Shown here piece by piece: positions 16,850 through 25,263 of a DNA stretch of 64,000 nt. Under the pieces are notes generated by a model. The model was not told the DNA's origin, ran no database searches, and saw only the letters and a list, made by a program, of their open reading frames with translations. The stretch is taken from positions 2,170,001 to 2,234,000 of the forward strand of contig OW818693.1 of assembly GCA_942493335.1 (NCBI GenBank), written 5' to 3'. This stretch comes from JAEWSN01 sp942493335. GTDB taxonomy: Bacteria; Bacillota; Clostridia; DSM-8532. The translations under genes and the position numbers were made by a program. The stretch's first letter is position 1; every line of letters starts with the position of its first letter.

Positions 16850-17923
16850 TTATACTTCATGTTTGTTGCCGCTTCTATAAGTGACTGCCGGATTGACTTC
16901 CTTCCAGCATTGGGGATCCGCGCTGTAAAAATCTCCGGAAGTCCCATAAGCAACGGCGGGACACCCCCGACAGTAACTTAGCAGATTACATGACGAGCAC
17001 TTTTGAAACTTTGTGTAATCCCGGTATTCCTCCATTCCTTCACAGGTCCACACTTCCGCAAGCCTGTCTTCAAAGGCATTGCCAACCTTGCTGCTGAATC
17101 GGCGGCAAGCATAAACATCGCCGGTCGGGAGAAGGGTCAGATGACAGTTGCCGCAGTTGCAGCCGCCATAGATCGTGTCGGCCTTGGCTCCTTCGGGAAT
17201 TTGAAAACGCCCGTTCTCATAGTCATACAGGGTCCAAAGATGATCCTTCTTGTTAAAATATGTGCTGCATCCGGCAGCTTCAACCTGATCGAATTTTTGC
17301 TGGCAGAGGTCCAGCAACGAGCGATATTCCTGTGGTGTCATGTTGGTATCCTTCTCCTCACCGGTTGGGCAGTAACGGGCAAAAGCGAAGATATCCACAC
17401 CATACGCTACGACCGTATCGATCAGGTCGGGGATTTCCCTTCTGTTTGTTCCGGAAACGGTGGACATGATTACAGATCGAATGCCTGCCCTCTTGATAAC
17501 GGGGATTTTCTCCAACGTGATGTCAAAGGAACCTGGTTTGCGGAACCAGTCATGTGTTTTGCTCAGGCCATCCAGAGACATCTGATATTTCTCGCACCCA
17601 AGTTCCTTCAGTTTCCGGCAAACCGCATCGGTCAAATGGAACGGATTCCCCAGAATCGTAAAGGGGATCCCTTTCTTGTGAAGGAGTTGAAGGAGATCCC
17701 AAAAATTCGTATGAAGGATCGGATCTCCGCCTGTTATGTAGAAATACGGCGATCGCTCATACTTTTCGCACATTTCGCAGCAGTTATCAACAACAGCAAG
17801 CATTTGCTCCCAGTTCATCGTGTCCACTTGCTTGTTGTTGTCCTCTGAGAAGATATAGCAGTGTTTACATCGCTGATCGCATTCATCCGTAATGTGCCAC
17901 TGGAAAGCAAAATAGGGTTTCAA
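16850..17923 (-). CDS. Radical SAM/SPASM peptide maturase, ACGX-repeat system
   Basis: 357 residues. The radical SAM triad is C15-x3-C19-x2-C22 (ECDQRCKHCYIF). The C-terminal SPASM region has GGCNCGNCHLTLLPTGDVYACRR and CSSCNLLSYCRGCPA for extra iron-sulfur clusters. SPASM enzymes modify ribosomal peptides through radical chemistry, often forming thioethers at Cys. The neighbour upstream encodes a peptide with ACGA repeats, the hallmark of the ACGX-type system. The first codon is TTG at 17923, chosen because GAGGT lies seven bases upstream and no ATG is nearby. A hairpin separates it from the precursor gene, suggesting lower expression of the enzyme. Confidence 0.88.
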   Translation of the reverse strand: MKPYFAFQWHITDECDQRCKHCYIFSEDNNKQVDTMNWEQMLAVVDNCCEMCEKYERSPYFYITGGDPILHTNFWDLLQLLHKKGIPFTILGNPFHLTDAVCRKLKELGCEKYQMSLDGLSKTHDWFRKPGSFDITLEKIPVIKRAGIRSVIMSTVSGTNRREIPDLIDTVVAYGVDIFAFARYCPTGEEKDTNMTPQEYRSLLDLCQQKFDQVEAAGCSTYFNKKDHLWTLYDYENGRFQIPEGAKADTIYGGCNCGNCHLTLLPTGDVYACRRFSSKVGNAFEDRLAEVWTCEGMEEYRDYTKFQKCSSCNLLSYCRGCPAVAYGTSGDFYSADPQCWKEVNPAVTYRSGNKHEV

Positions 17924-17947
17924 AGGAACTACCTCACATTATCAAAT

Positions 17948-17983
17948 GCGGGTATAAGCTGACTGCTGTCAACTTATACCCGC
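17948..17983 (-). terminator. Hairpin between RiPP precursor and maturase genes
   Basis: GCGGGTATAAG and CTTATACCCGC, a perfect 11-bp stem with a 14-base loop. On the minus strand it is followed by ATTTGATAA rather than a T run, so it may be a partial terminator or mRNA-stabilising stem that lets precursor exceed enzyme. Confidence 0.55.
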
Positions 17984-18056
17984 AACGTCACTGGTGCCTT
18001 TTCAATGTTGCCGACAGGATGCGGTAGCAAAGACGGCCGACAACAGGAATCTGGTG

Positions 18057-18335
18057 TTACTTGTCTCCCGCACCGCAGGCTGCACCACATGCGGCAGGCT
18101 TTTCTTCCGCCTTGTCTGCCACTCCGCAGGCCGCCGGTGCTTCAGCGGGCTTGTCGGACGCGCCGCAGGCGGCCGGTGCTTCAGTCGGTTTATCTGCTGC
18201 GCCGCAGGCGGCAGGCTTTCCCTCCGGCTTGTCTGCTGCTCCGCAGGCTGCCGGTGCTTCAGCGGGCTTGTCGGATGCTCCACATGCAGACACCGTTTCC
18301 TTCTGATTCCACCCTGAAAGATTTGATAATGCCAT
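18057..18335 (-). CDS. ACGX-repeat RiPP precursor peptide
   Basis: 92 residues. A short leader (MALSNLSGWNQKETVS) is followed by repeats of ACGAxDKPxEAPA. Cysteines fall at 18, 31, 44, 57, 70, 83 and 87: exactly 13 residues apart for the first six, then four. Every Cys is in an ACG(A/V) context. This is the precursor of the predicted ACGX radical SAM system encoded next door; the likely change is at each Cys and its neighbour (inference). AGGAGGG seven bases before ATG at 18335 sets the start; a GTG codon in front is too close. No protease or exporter is adjacent. Confidence 0.88.
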   Translation of the reverse strand: MALSNLSGWNQKETVSACGASDKPAEAPAACGAADKPEGKPAACGAADKPTEAPAACGASDKPAEAPAACGVADKAEEKPAACGAACGAGDK

Positions 18336-18473
18336 CACTGTACCCTCCTGATTCGATGCGAGGAGGATTCCCTCCTGCTATCACTCATTGTAATGGCGAA
18401 CCTTACGCTTGATAAGTACGCACGTTTTCATTAGGTGCATACCTTTTGTAACCATTGGCTGTTGTCCATCTGT

Positions 18474-18509
18474 ATGCAATGGCGGTATCATGAAAGAGAG
18501 CCTGTTGCT
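18474..18509 (+). repeat. Dispersed repeat, copy 2 (upstream of the LamG-like gene)
   Basis: Shares ATGCAATGGCGGTATCAT exactly with 12549-12566 and a weaker GAGC-TGTTGCT tail. It lies about 40 bases upstream of the start at 18550. Could be an operator, a promoter-linked element or the remains of a small repeat family. Confidence 0.6.
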
Positions 18510-18549
18510 CCATCCATGTTCGTCCTGCCAAAATAGAAAGAGGTTCACA

Positions 18550-19179
18550 ATGAACACAAAAAACGAAACGGCTAGTATGAACGCCGAAGATTTCCAAGCT
18601 ATTCATTCCTTTGTCTCCAACGTATCGTACGAGGGAATGGAAGTCTTGCGCGTAATAAAGGACCCCGCTGTGGAGGCGGTCGATGAAGCAACCTACGCCC
18701 GTCTGACCGGCTCTGCGTTCAAGAATGGGATCCTCGAAGTGCATGTTCTCAGCCGACTGATGCCGGATGCGCCTGATTACGCCCGTGGCTTTATCGGGGT
18801 CGCCTTCAGGGCGGATGAAGCGAACAGCCGCTTTGAAGGTCTGTATATCCGCCCGACAAATGGCCGGTGCGAGAATCAGATCCGCAGAAACGCCTCGACC
18901 CAGTACTTCTCCTATCCTGATTTCAAGTATGATCGGTTCCGCCGGGAAGCCCCCGGCAAGTATGAGTCCTATGCCGACATGGGTCTGGATGAGTGGATCG
19001 TCATCCGGATCGAAGTGCGCGGGGAGCATGCGCGCCTCTATCTGAACAACGGAAACCGGCCCGTGCTCGTGGTAACGGACCTCAAGCACGGACCGGAAGC
19101 GTCAGGTGCGATCGGGTTATGGGTGGACATCGGGACGGAAGGCTTTTTCCGGGATTTGCGCATCACCCGGGAAGATTGA
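18550..19179 (+). CDS. Concanavalin/LamG-like (DUF1080-type) protein
   Basis: 209 residues, no signal peptide. FKNGILEVHVLSRLMPDAPDYARGFIGVAFRADE, RFEGLYIRPTNGR, WIVIRIEVRGEHARLYLNN and GAIGLWVDIGTEGFFRDLRI follow the beta-jelly-roll of laminin-G/3-keto-glycoside hydrolase-like domains, which bind or cleave glycans. As a cytoplasmic protein its role is unclear. Two nearby ATGs exist (18550 and an internal one); AAAGAGG favours the first. It is convergent with the UvrA-like gene, whose stop is 14 bases away. The long open frame on the opposite strand is a shadow. Confidence 0.65.
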   Translation: MNTKNETASMNAEDFQAIHSFVSNVSYEGMEVLRVIKDPAVEAVDEATYARLTGSAFKNGILEVHVLSRLMPDAPDYARGFIGVAFRADEANSRFEGLYIRPTNGRCENQIRRNASTQYFSYPDFKYDRFRREAPGKYESYADMGLDEWIVIRIEVRGEHARLYLNNGNRPVLVVTDLKHGPEASGAIGLWVDIGTEGFFRDLRITRED

Positions 19180-19193
19180 ACGGAAGCATATTC

Positions 19194-22067
19194 TCAGGCA
19201 TGAAGCACTTCCGCCAAATACCTGCCTGTATAGGATTCGGGAACGGTCACCACATATTCCGGCGTCCCCTCCGCGACAATGTAACCGCCCTTCCCGCCGC
19301 CATCCGGCCCAAGATCGATGAGATAGTCCGCCGACTTGATGACGTCCAGGTGGTGCTCGATCACGATCACGGAATGCCCCTGGTCCACAAGCCGGTTCAG
19401 GCAGTCCAGCAGTTTCTGGATGTCGGACAGGTGCAGGCCGGTCGTCGGTTCATCAAGAATATAGAGATTGCGCGCGCCTTTCTTGATCTTCGCTAGTTCG
19501 TAGGCCAGCTTCACGCGCTGCGCCTCTCCGCCGGAGAGGGTGGTCGAACTCTGGCCGAGGCCCATGTAGCCGAGTCCCAGTTCGTTCATGATGGCCAGCT
19601 TGTGCTTCAGGTACTTGTTGTCCGCAAAGAACCCGAGTGCTTCCTCGACCGTCATCTCCAGCACGTCCGCAATGCTCTTTCCCCTGTACTTGATCTCCAG
19701 CCCTTCGTCCGAGAAGCGCATGCCCTTGCAGACTGGGCAGACTGTCTCGATGTCGGCCATGAACTGCAGGCTCGTCACGATGACACCGTCCCCCGTGCAG
19801 TGCTCGCACCGGGTTCCGTTCGAATGCGTAAGGCTGAAGTCGATGGCCGTGTAACCCCGCTCGATGGCATCGGGCAAAGCGGCGAACAGGTCCCGGATCT
19901 TGTCGTAGATCCCGATATAGGTCGCGGGATTCGATTTGCTGTTGCGTCCGATCGGAGCCTGGTCAATGTTGATGACATTGTTCAACAGTTCCGCACCGAA
20001 CAGAAAATCATGTTCCCCCGGTACGATACGCGCGCTGGTTTTTGCGATCTTCAGCTGCTTGAACAGGATCTCGTTGATCAACGAGCTCTTGCCCGACCCG
20101 GAAACCCCCGTGATGCAGATGAACAGGCCAAGCGGGATATCCACATCGACATTCTTGAGGTTGTTCTCACGGGCGCCCTGGATGGAAAGGAAGGCATCGC
20201 CGGGATGCCGTCTTCCTGTCGGCACCGGTATTTTCGCCTTCCCGGAAAGGTACTGTCCCGTGATGGAGGACGGCTCATCCATGATGTCCTGCGCTGTTCC
20301 GGACGCAACAATGTTGCCGCCATGGATGCCAGGACCGGGGCCGATCTCGATGATGTGGTCGGCATGCAGGATGGTGTCGATGTCATGCTCGACGACGATG
20401 ACCGTGTTCCCGATGTCACGCAGCTTCTTCATCGTATCGATGACACGGCTGGAGTCTCGCGGATGAAGGCCGATACTCGGCTCGTCCATGACATACAGCA
20501 TGCCCATCAGCTCACTGCTGATCTGCGTGGACATCTTGATGCGCTGCATTTCACCACCCGAGATGCTGTCGCTGCGACGCGCAAGGCTGATGTAGTGGAG
20601 GCCGATGTCTACCAGCAGCGTGATCCGCGTCGAGAGTTCCCGAACGATGGAGTCCGCCACTTCCCGCTGGTCCTCTCCGAAAGTCAGCCCCCCCAGGAAA
20701 TCGAGCAGGTCAGGCAGCTGCATCTGAGCGAGCTGATCAATGTTCCGTCCGCCGACAAGCACATTCAACCGCTGCTTTTTCAACCGGGCTCCGCCGCACT
20801 CCGGGCAGATCCGCTCGATCATGCACTCCTTGATGAAATCCGGCTCGAACGCCTCTGTTGTGGAAGTCCGCCGAATGTAGTGGCGGTACCAGCTCTCCAT
20901 TTCATGGACAAAGCCGTGAAAGGGCCGGTCCCGGCCTGCGATCCAATTGCGCTTCTTCGCATCCGGCGACTGGATCATCTCCACCGTCTCCCCTTTCGTT
21001 CCGTAGAACAGGAGATCGTGGATTTCCTTCGGCAGGTCCCGGAACGGCACGTCCAGACTGAACCCGTACTTCTGGGACAGACTGTACATGATGACGCCCC
21101 GGTAACTGTCCTTGCCGTTGATGTTGTAGATGGTGTTCTTGAGCGCACCCCGGTTGATGCTCTTTTCCGGCGATACGACCAGAAAGCGCGGTTCCACAAC
21201 ATACGAGAGGCCGACGCCCAGGCAGGTGTGACAGGCACTGGCAGGGGTGTTGAAGGAGAAGTGGAACGGTTGCATCTCAAACAGGGAAAAATGGTGTTCG
21301 GGGCAGCCGAAGCCGTCATAGAAGGACGGGTCCACGCCGGAAGGCACCTCGACCTTCAGGAAGATGTCCTCGTCCAGGGCGAGCATGGCCGCTTCGATGG
21401 TCTTGGCCAGCTGGATGAAGCTGTCGTGCTTGAGGGTGAACCGGTCAATGAGCAGCTCGATGCGGTAGTCCTTCTCATCGTCCAGTTCCCGCTTCTCCGC
21501 CAGGGAAAAGGGTTCTCCGTCCACGATGAGGTTTCGGAAGCCCTTCTCGCGCAACTGATGGAACCCGTACTCGTAGTCCTCCCCATAGAGTCTGTAGACC
21601 GGCGCACGAAGCTCGACGACCGTACCGGCCGGGAGTGTGGCGATGTGTTCCGCCAGCTGGGTGGCGGAGCGCTGTTTCAGGGGATGGCCGCAGACCGGAC
21701 AGGCGCCGGTTCCTGCCGTCGAATACAGCAACCGCAGGTAGTCGTTGATGTCCGTCACGGTTCCAACCGTGGAGCGTGGATTGTTGTTCCCCTTCTTCTG
21801 CTCGATGGCAATGACGGGGGACAGCCCGCGCACATAATCGACCTTCGCCTTCTTGAGCTGGCTGATGCGGCTTTTCGCAAAAGTGGAGATCGAGTCGAGG
21901 AAACGGCGCTGTCCTTCGCCATAGACGACATCGAAGGCCAGGGATGACTTCCCGGAGCCGGAGACGCCGGTGATGACGGTGAGCTTGTCCCGCGGGATCT
22001 CGACGGAGATGTTCTTCAGATTGTTCTGGCGGGCGTTGATGATCTCGATGCTGGTACGGATGGCCAT
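19194..22067 (-). CDS. UvrA-family excinuclease ATPase
   Basis: 957 residues, close to normal UvrA length. Two ABC-type ATPase modules: Walker A GVSGSGKSS at 34-42 and again in the second half, signatures SISGGEMQRIKM and TLSGGEAQRVKLA, Walker B YVMDEPSIGLHP and YILDEPTTGLHL. A region resembling the UvrB-binding domain follows the first Walker A. The C-terminal zinc module (CEHC to CPVC) is intact. The first zinc module reads CPEH...CHTC, so one Cys is His. No uvrB or uvrC is nearby, so this may be a paralogue used for repair or drug resistance. GAAAGGAG precedes the ATG. Confidence 0.88.
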   Translation of the reverse strand: MAIRTSIEIINARQNNLKNISVEIPRDKLTVITGVSGSGKSSLAFDVVYGEGQRRFLDSISTFAKSRISQLKKAKVDYVRGLSPVIAIEQKKGNNNPRSTVGTVTDINDYLRLLYSTAGTGACPVCGHPLKQRSATQLAEHIATLPAGTVVELRAPVYRLYGEDYEYGFHQLREKGFRNLIVDGEPFSLAEKRELDDEKDYRIELLIDRFTLKHDSFIQLAKTIEAAMLALDEDIFLKVEVPSGVDPSFYDGFGCPEHHFSLFEMQPFHFSFNTPASACHTCLGVGLSYVVEPRFLVVSPEKSINRGALKNTIYNINGKDSYRGVIMYSLSQKYGFSLDVPFRDLPKEIHDLLFYGTKGETVEMIQSPDAKKRNWIAGRDRPFHGFVHEMESWYRHYIRRTSTTEAFEPDFIKECMIERICPECGGARLKKQRLNVLVGGRNIDQLAQMQLPDLLDFLGGLTFGEDQREVADSIVRELSTRITLLVDIGLHYISLARRSDSISGGEMQRIKMSTQISSELMGMLYVMDEPSIGLHPRDSSRVIDTMKKLRDIGNTVIVVEHDIDTILHADHIIEIGPGPGIHGGNIVASGTAQDIMDEPSSITGQYLSGKAKIPVPTGRRHPGDAFLSIQGARENNLKNVDVDIPLGLFICITGVSGSGKSSLINEILFKQLKIAKTSARIVPGEHDFLFGAELLNNVINIDQAPIGRNSKSNPATYIGIYDKIRDLFAALPDAIERGYTAIDFSLTHSNGTRCEHCTGDGVIVTSLQFMADIETVCPVCKGMRFSDEGLEIKYRGKSIADVLEMTVEEALGFFADNKYLKHKLAIMNELGLGYMGLGQSSTTLSGGEAQRVKLAYELAKIKKGARNLYILDEPTTGLHLSDIQKLLDCLNRLVDQGHSVIVIEHHLDVIKSADYLIDLGPDGGGKGGYIVAEGTPEYVVTVPESYTGRYLAEVLHA

Positions 22068-22147
22068 GGAAAACTCCTTTCAGCGATAGTGCCGGAATCA
22101 TGTGGCATACAGTGCCGGATTCTCACAGGGTGCGGCGGGCGCAGGGG

Positions 22148-23092
22148 TCAGCCAAGATACAGATAACCGATCTCCTCGAATACCTGCCGCCCCTTCGGCG
22201 TGATGCGGATGGTCTGGGAAGCCTTCTCGATGACTCCCTTGTCCGCCAGATACTCAAAGAGATTGACGATGAAGTGCGGTTCAAGATGGAAGTGCTTCGC
22301 AATCAGCGTGCATGTTTTCAGTTCTCCGTCCGCAAGGAAGGCGAGTACGGGCCGTTTGATGATGTCCAGATTTCGCATCAGGTATGCGTCCATCTCCGAA
22401 ATCGCCGCTTCCACTTCGGTTTCGGTGTAATGGTGGGTCATTGGGTCCTGATAGAAGACCCGCATGATCGACGGGTTCAGCGCCAGCGCCTTCCGGACGG
22501 AGGCCCGGGAAGCAGGTTCCCCATGCAGGCACAGTTCCATGTTCGCGATGATCTCGGCCGCATCGAGCAGGAAGTACTGCGCATAGAGCGGATCCCTGCG
22601 CGCGGTCAGCCACTTCCTGCATTTGTCGAAGATACCGACGAGCATGTTGGCGAAAATCATCATGGAGAGGGCTTTGTCATCCTCGCCGATAACCTTCACT
22701 TCCTCAAAGAAGTCGCGAAGGCTTTCATCGGTTGTGTAGACCATCTTCCCCTTTGCATAATAGGCTTGGCCGAACGAGCCGCCGGTATTCCGCTCGAGGC
22801 CGCGCTTGAAGCTGCTGCGTGTCACCAGGGAAGCATTGAGCGTAACCCCGTCCTCCACGATGCCATAGGATTCGGTCTTGAGCAGCTGGTCGCGCACGAC
22901 GACGGTCATGTCCACGTCGCTTTTCTCCCAGACGACATCATAGGCCAGACTGCCGCTGACCACAACGGCAAGGATGTTCGGGTCGGTCTTGAGTTTTTCG
23001 ATGAAACTGTCAACGGCTGCAATGAAACGGGCACGGACTTGATTGTCCCCCTCCGTGGGGAGTTCGAGATCGACGAGGTTCTTTGTCTCCAT
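22148..23092 (-). CDS. Nucleotidyltransferase-domain protein with winged helix
   Basis: 314 residues. VVVSGSLAYDVVWEKSDVDMTVVV is the GS...DxD metal-binding motif of the pol-beta nucleotidyltransferase fold. The last 70 residues (CTLIAKHFHLEPHFIVNLFEYLADKGVIEKASQTIRITPKGR) look like a winged-helix domain. The substrate (nucleotide transfer to a drug, protein or RNA) is unknown. ATG at 23092 has AAGG about nine bases upstream; a GTG two codons earlier is an alternative. It lies 80 bases upstream of the UvrA-like gene on the same strand, perhaps one transcription unit. Confidence 0.75.
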   Translation of the reverse strand: METKNLVDLELPTEGDNQVRARFIAAVDSFIEKLKTDPNILAVVVSGSLAYDVVWEKSDVDMTVVVRDQLLKTESYGIVEDGVTLNASLVTRSSFKRGLERNTGGSFGQAYYAKGKMVYTTDESLRDFFEEVKVIGEDDKALSMMIFANMLVGIFDKCRKWLTARRDPLYAQYFLLDAAEIIANMELCLHGEPASRASVRKALALNPSIMRVFYQDPMTHHYTETEVEAAISEMDAYLMRNLDIIKRPVLAFLADGELKTCTLIAKHFHLEPHFIVNLFEYLADKGVIEKASQTIRITPKGRQVFEEIGYLYLG

Positions 23093-23113
23093 GGGCACCA
23101 GCCTTCCTGTTCC

Positions 23114-23210
23114 GTTGCGTGATGGTGTTCCATTGTGCGAAGGTGTTCATGTGCATGATAGTGTTCTGTTGCATGATGGTGTTTCGATGCATGATGGTGT
23201 TCAGTTGCAT
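23114..23210. repeat. 18-bp tandem repeat array
   Basis: Five 18-base units (23114-23131, 23132-23149, 23150-23167, 23168-23185, 23186-23203) and a partial sixth share the core TGCATGATGGTGTTC. It is immediately upstream of the nucleotidyltransferase gene. The unit length is a multiple of three, so each frame encodes a repeat peptide (one frame is His-rich), but none has a good ribosome binding site. The rest of the 275-base gap up to 23368 holds only a weak hairpin (near 23250-23280). Confidence 0.8.
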
Positions 23211-23367
23211 CTTGGGCGGGTTGCATTCACCGGGTTGCGGCACACAGGAACACACCTGGCTGAGTCCCGGTGTTTTTTTGAAAGAACATCTGTACGTCCT
23301 TCATGCCATATGCTAGAGTATACAGCAGGATAAAGCGCCGAACAGGACAGAAATTGCGGGAGTGCGA

Positions 23368-24258
23368 ATGGATCATTATCTGCTCGGGATCATCCGGGAA
23401 ACGACCGGGTTCATCGAGGATCACCTGCTGGAAGACCTGCATCTGGAGATCATTGCAGGACATGTCAACCTGTCGAAGTACCACCTGTTGCGCATCTGGA
23501 AGAGCGCCACGGCAACGGGGATCATGGAGTATGTCCGTCGCCGGCGGATCGCCTCGTCCCTCGGGGATCTGCTGAATCAGCGCGACAGCATCGAATTCAT
23601 TTCCTGCCGGTATGGGTTCGGCTGCGAACGGACCTACAATCGCGTTTTCAAGGAAGAATTCGGCACCACGCCCGCGAAATGGCGGAGAAACCCGTTGCCG
23701 TTGAACATTTTGGACCGGTTCAACCCCGACTTCATCGCTTCCGCGGGGGACGGACTCGTTTTTTTTCGCTCCATCTCCATTCTGCCTGCCTTTTCCATTG
23801 CAGGCCTTGAATACGAGGTGGACTCGCGCGAGAACATGGAAACCCGGATTGCGAACCGTTATGGCAACGAGTTCTTTCACCTGCACCGGAAACGGATCAT
23901 GAACCCTGTGGCCCGGGATGTCTATATCGGCCTCACGACCGTCCCCCGGCCGATGACCGGATTCACGCGTTACCAGCCATCCCTGCTCGTCGATCGGAAC
24001 AGCATCATTCCGGAAGGCATGACGGAAAGGCACATCGGCCCGCACAAATACGGAGTCTTCACGTACATGGGCCTCCACCGGCCGGAGGAGATCTCCTCGC
24101 AGTCGTTATGCGGTCTCTGGCAATTTGTTCAGGAAACCTGGATGCCGACCGTCCAGTTCGATCTGAAGGAAACCTTCCAGTTCGAACGCATCGACTATTC
24201 CCGATGCAGCCGGCATTACTGCGAATGCGAGTTGTATTACCCGATTTCAGCGCTGTAA
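23368..24258 (+). CDS. AraC-family regulator with GyrI-like ligand domain
   Basis: 296 residues. An N-terminal AraC double helix-turn-helix (IIAGHVNLSKYHLLRIWKSATATG and ISCRYGFGCERTYNRVFKEEFGTTPAKWR) is followed by a GyrI/Rob-type effector-binding domain (VYIGLTTVPRPMTGF, GPHKYGVFTYMG, ETFQFERIDYS). This Rob/MarA-like order is typical of regulators that sense hydrophobic drugs or detergents. GGGAG lies five bases before ATG 23368. The gene is divergent from the nucleotidyltransferase/UvrA unit, with the 18-bp repeat array between, so it may control that unit. Confidence 0.88.
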   Translation: MDHYLLGIIRETTGFIEDHLLEDLHLEIIAGHVNLSKYHLLRIWKSATATGIMEYVRRRRIASSLGDLLNQRDSIEFISCRYGFGCERTYNRVFKEEFGTTPAKWRRNPLPLNILDRFNPDFIASAGDGLVFFRSISILPAFSIAGLEYEVDSRENMETRIANRYGNEFFHLHRKRIMNPVARDVYIGLTTVPRPMTGFTRYQPSLLVDRNSIIPEGMTERHIGPHKYGVFTYMGLHRPEEISSQSLCGLWQFVQETWMPTVQFDLKETFQFERIDYSRCSRHYCECELYYPISAL

Positions 24259-24327
24259 GCGGGTTTCATGGTATTCGCAGGGATTTGATGTCTCCCTCAT
24301 TGACTTTTTTCTATCTTTCAAACTGCA

Positions 24328-25047
24328 TCATGATGATTCCTGCCCTTTGACGCCCTGCAGGACTTCCTTCTTCCCTCCGCAACCAGGCATTTTTCGGATG
24401 GTGAATCCCGCAGCCGTCAATGCCTTTTGTACGGCAACCGATACCGTGAAGGTGGCGCAGGTCCCGCCTGGTTTCGTCTTCCCACCGATCTCCAGCATCA
24501 GTTCGGGCCGCCAGATTGATGGATTCTTCTTCGGACTGTGTCCATCCAGGAACCACGCATCACAGGGCTTTTCCAGCGCTTCCACCATCTCGAGCGCTTC
24601 GCCGATCCAAAGATTCACGGTCAGCATCCCGAAGGATTGGGGAAGCCGCATGACATGCCACCCGGTCTGTGTGGTGTCCACCGTGCCGTATGCCTCCACC
24701 AGCGCGTCAATCCCCCGACCGAGCCGCTCCCGGAAGCCCTCCAGGATATCCTTCATCCGCTCCGGGCTCATGGGGTACAGCTCAACAGAATGATACTCGA
24801 TTTCCACCTGCTGCAGGCCGCTTTTCTCCAGGTATTCCACGAGGGAAACCACCACACGTCCCGCGCCGAAACCGGTTTCTCCGATGACAAAGGGCTTCCC
24901 TTCCCGAACACGGGACGCAATCCGCTCCATCAGGTTGTTGTGGGTGAAATAGATCTGTTGGGCCTCGTCCACGGCGTTGACCACATCGAAATAACGGTCG
25001 CCGAACTGTTCATTCACGAGGTATTCAGGGGTAAAGACTTCCTGCAT
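24328..25047 (-). CDS. MnmD-like tRNA-modification methyltransferase
   Basis: 239 residues. NEQFGDRYFDVVNAVDEAQQIYF, ETGFGAGRVVVSLVEYL and CDAWFLDGHSPKKNPSIW match the MnmD (DUF752) family that methylates 5-aminomethyl-2-thiouridine at tRNA position 34. In E. coli it is the first half of MnmC; here it stands alone without the oxidase domain. Start at 25047 supported by AGAGGAA. It is convergent with the AraC gene and divergent from the argS leader. Confidence 0.85.
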   Translation of the reverse strand: MQEVFTPEYLVNEQFGDRYFDVVNAVDEAQQIYFTHNNLMERIASRVREGKPFVIGETGFGAGRVVVSLVEYLEKSGLQQVEIEYHSVELYPMSPERMKDILEGFRERLGRGIDALVEAYGTVDTTQTGWHVMRLPQSFGMLTVNLWIGEALEMVEALEKPCDAWFLDGHSPKKNPSIWRPELMLEIGGKTKPGGTCATFTVSVAVQKALTAAGFTIRKMPGCGGKKEVLQGVKGQESS

Positions 25048-25228
25048 GTTATTCCTCTCATCCAATATCGGTTCCGATGCCTCGTCAAAGAAACTGGCGC
25101 TTCTTTGGGTTCATCCTTCTCCGAAGGGGCTGTTCCGACGGTTTTTTTGTCCTTCCATTATAGCACCAACCCGCACTTGCACCTGAACGGCGAAACGATC
25201 CGCAACATCCCGTTGTTACCCCGATGGC

Positions 25229-25257
25229 TTGACAGACTCGGACCGCATCTGTATGAT
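25229..25257 (+). promoter_or_regulatory. Promoter of the argS T-box leader
   Basis: TTGACA (25229-25234), 17 bases, TATGAT (25252-25257), a near-consensus primary sigma promoter. It places the transcript start near 25264. Confidence 0.75.
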
Positions 25258-25263
25258 GATAAA

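Noticed and set aside
18403..19089. 228-codon minus-strand frame opposite the LamG-like gene
   Set aside because: The plus-strand reading has a recognisable beta-jelly-roll pattern and ribosome site; the minus reading has neither.
19602..21947. 781-codon open frame on the plus strand
   Set aside because: It is exactly antisense to the UvrA-like gene, and its translation shows no family features; high GC and codon bias produce such shadows.
23114..23210. CRISPR array
   Set aside because: Units are contiguous with no spacers; the same holds for the 41-bp and 46-bp arrays, and no cas genes are present.
22906..23226. His-rich peptide (HHHATEHYHAHEH region) across the 18-bp repeats
   Set aside because: It overlaps the nucleotidyltransferase gene, has no ribosome binding site, and is explained by the repeat unit being a multiple of three.
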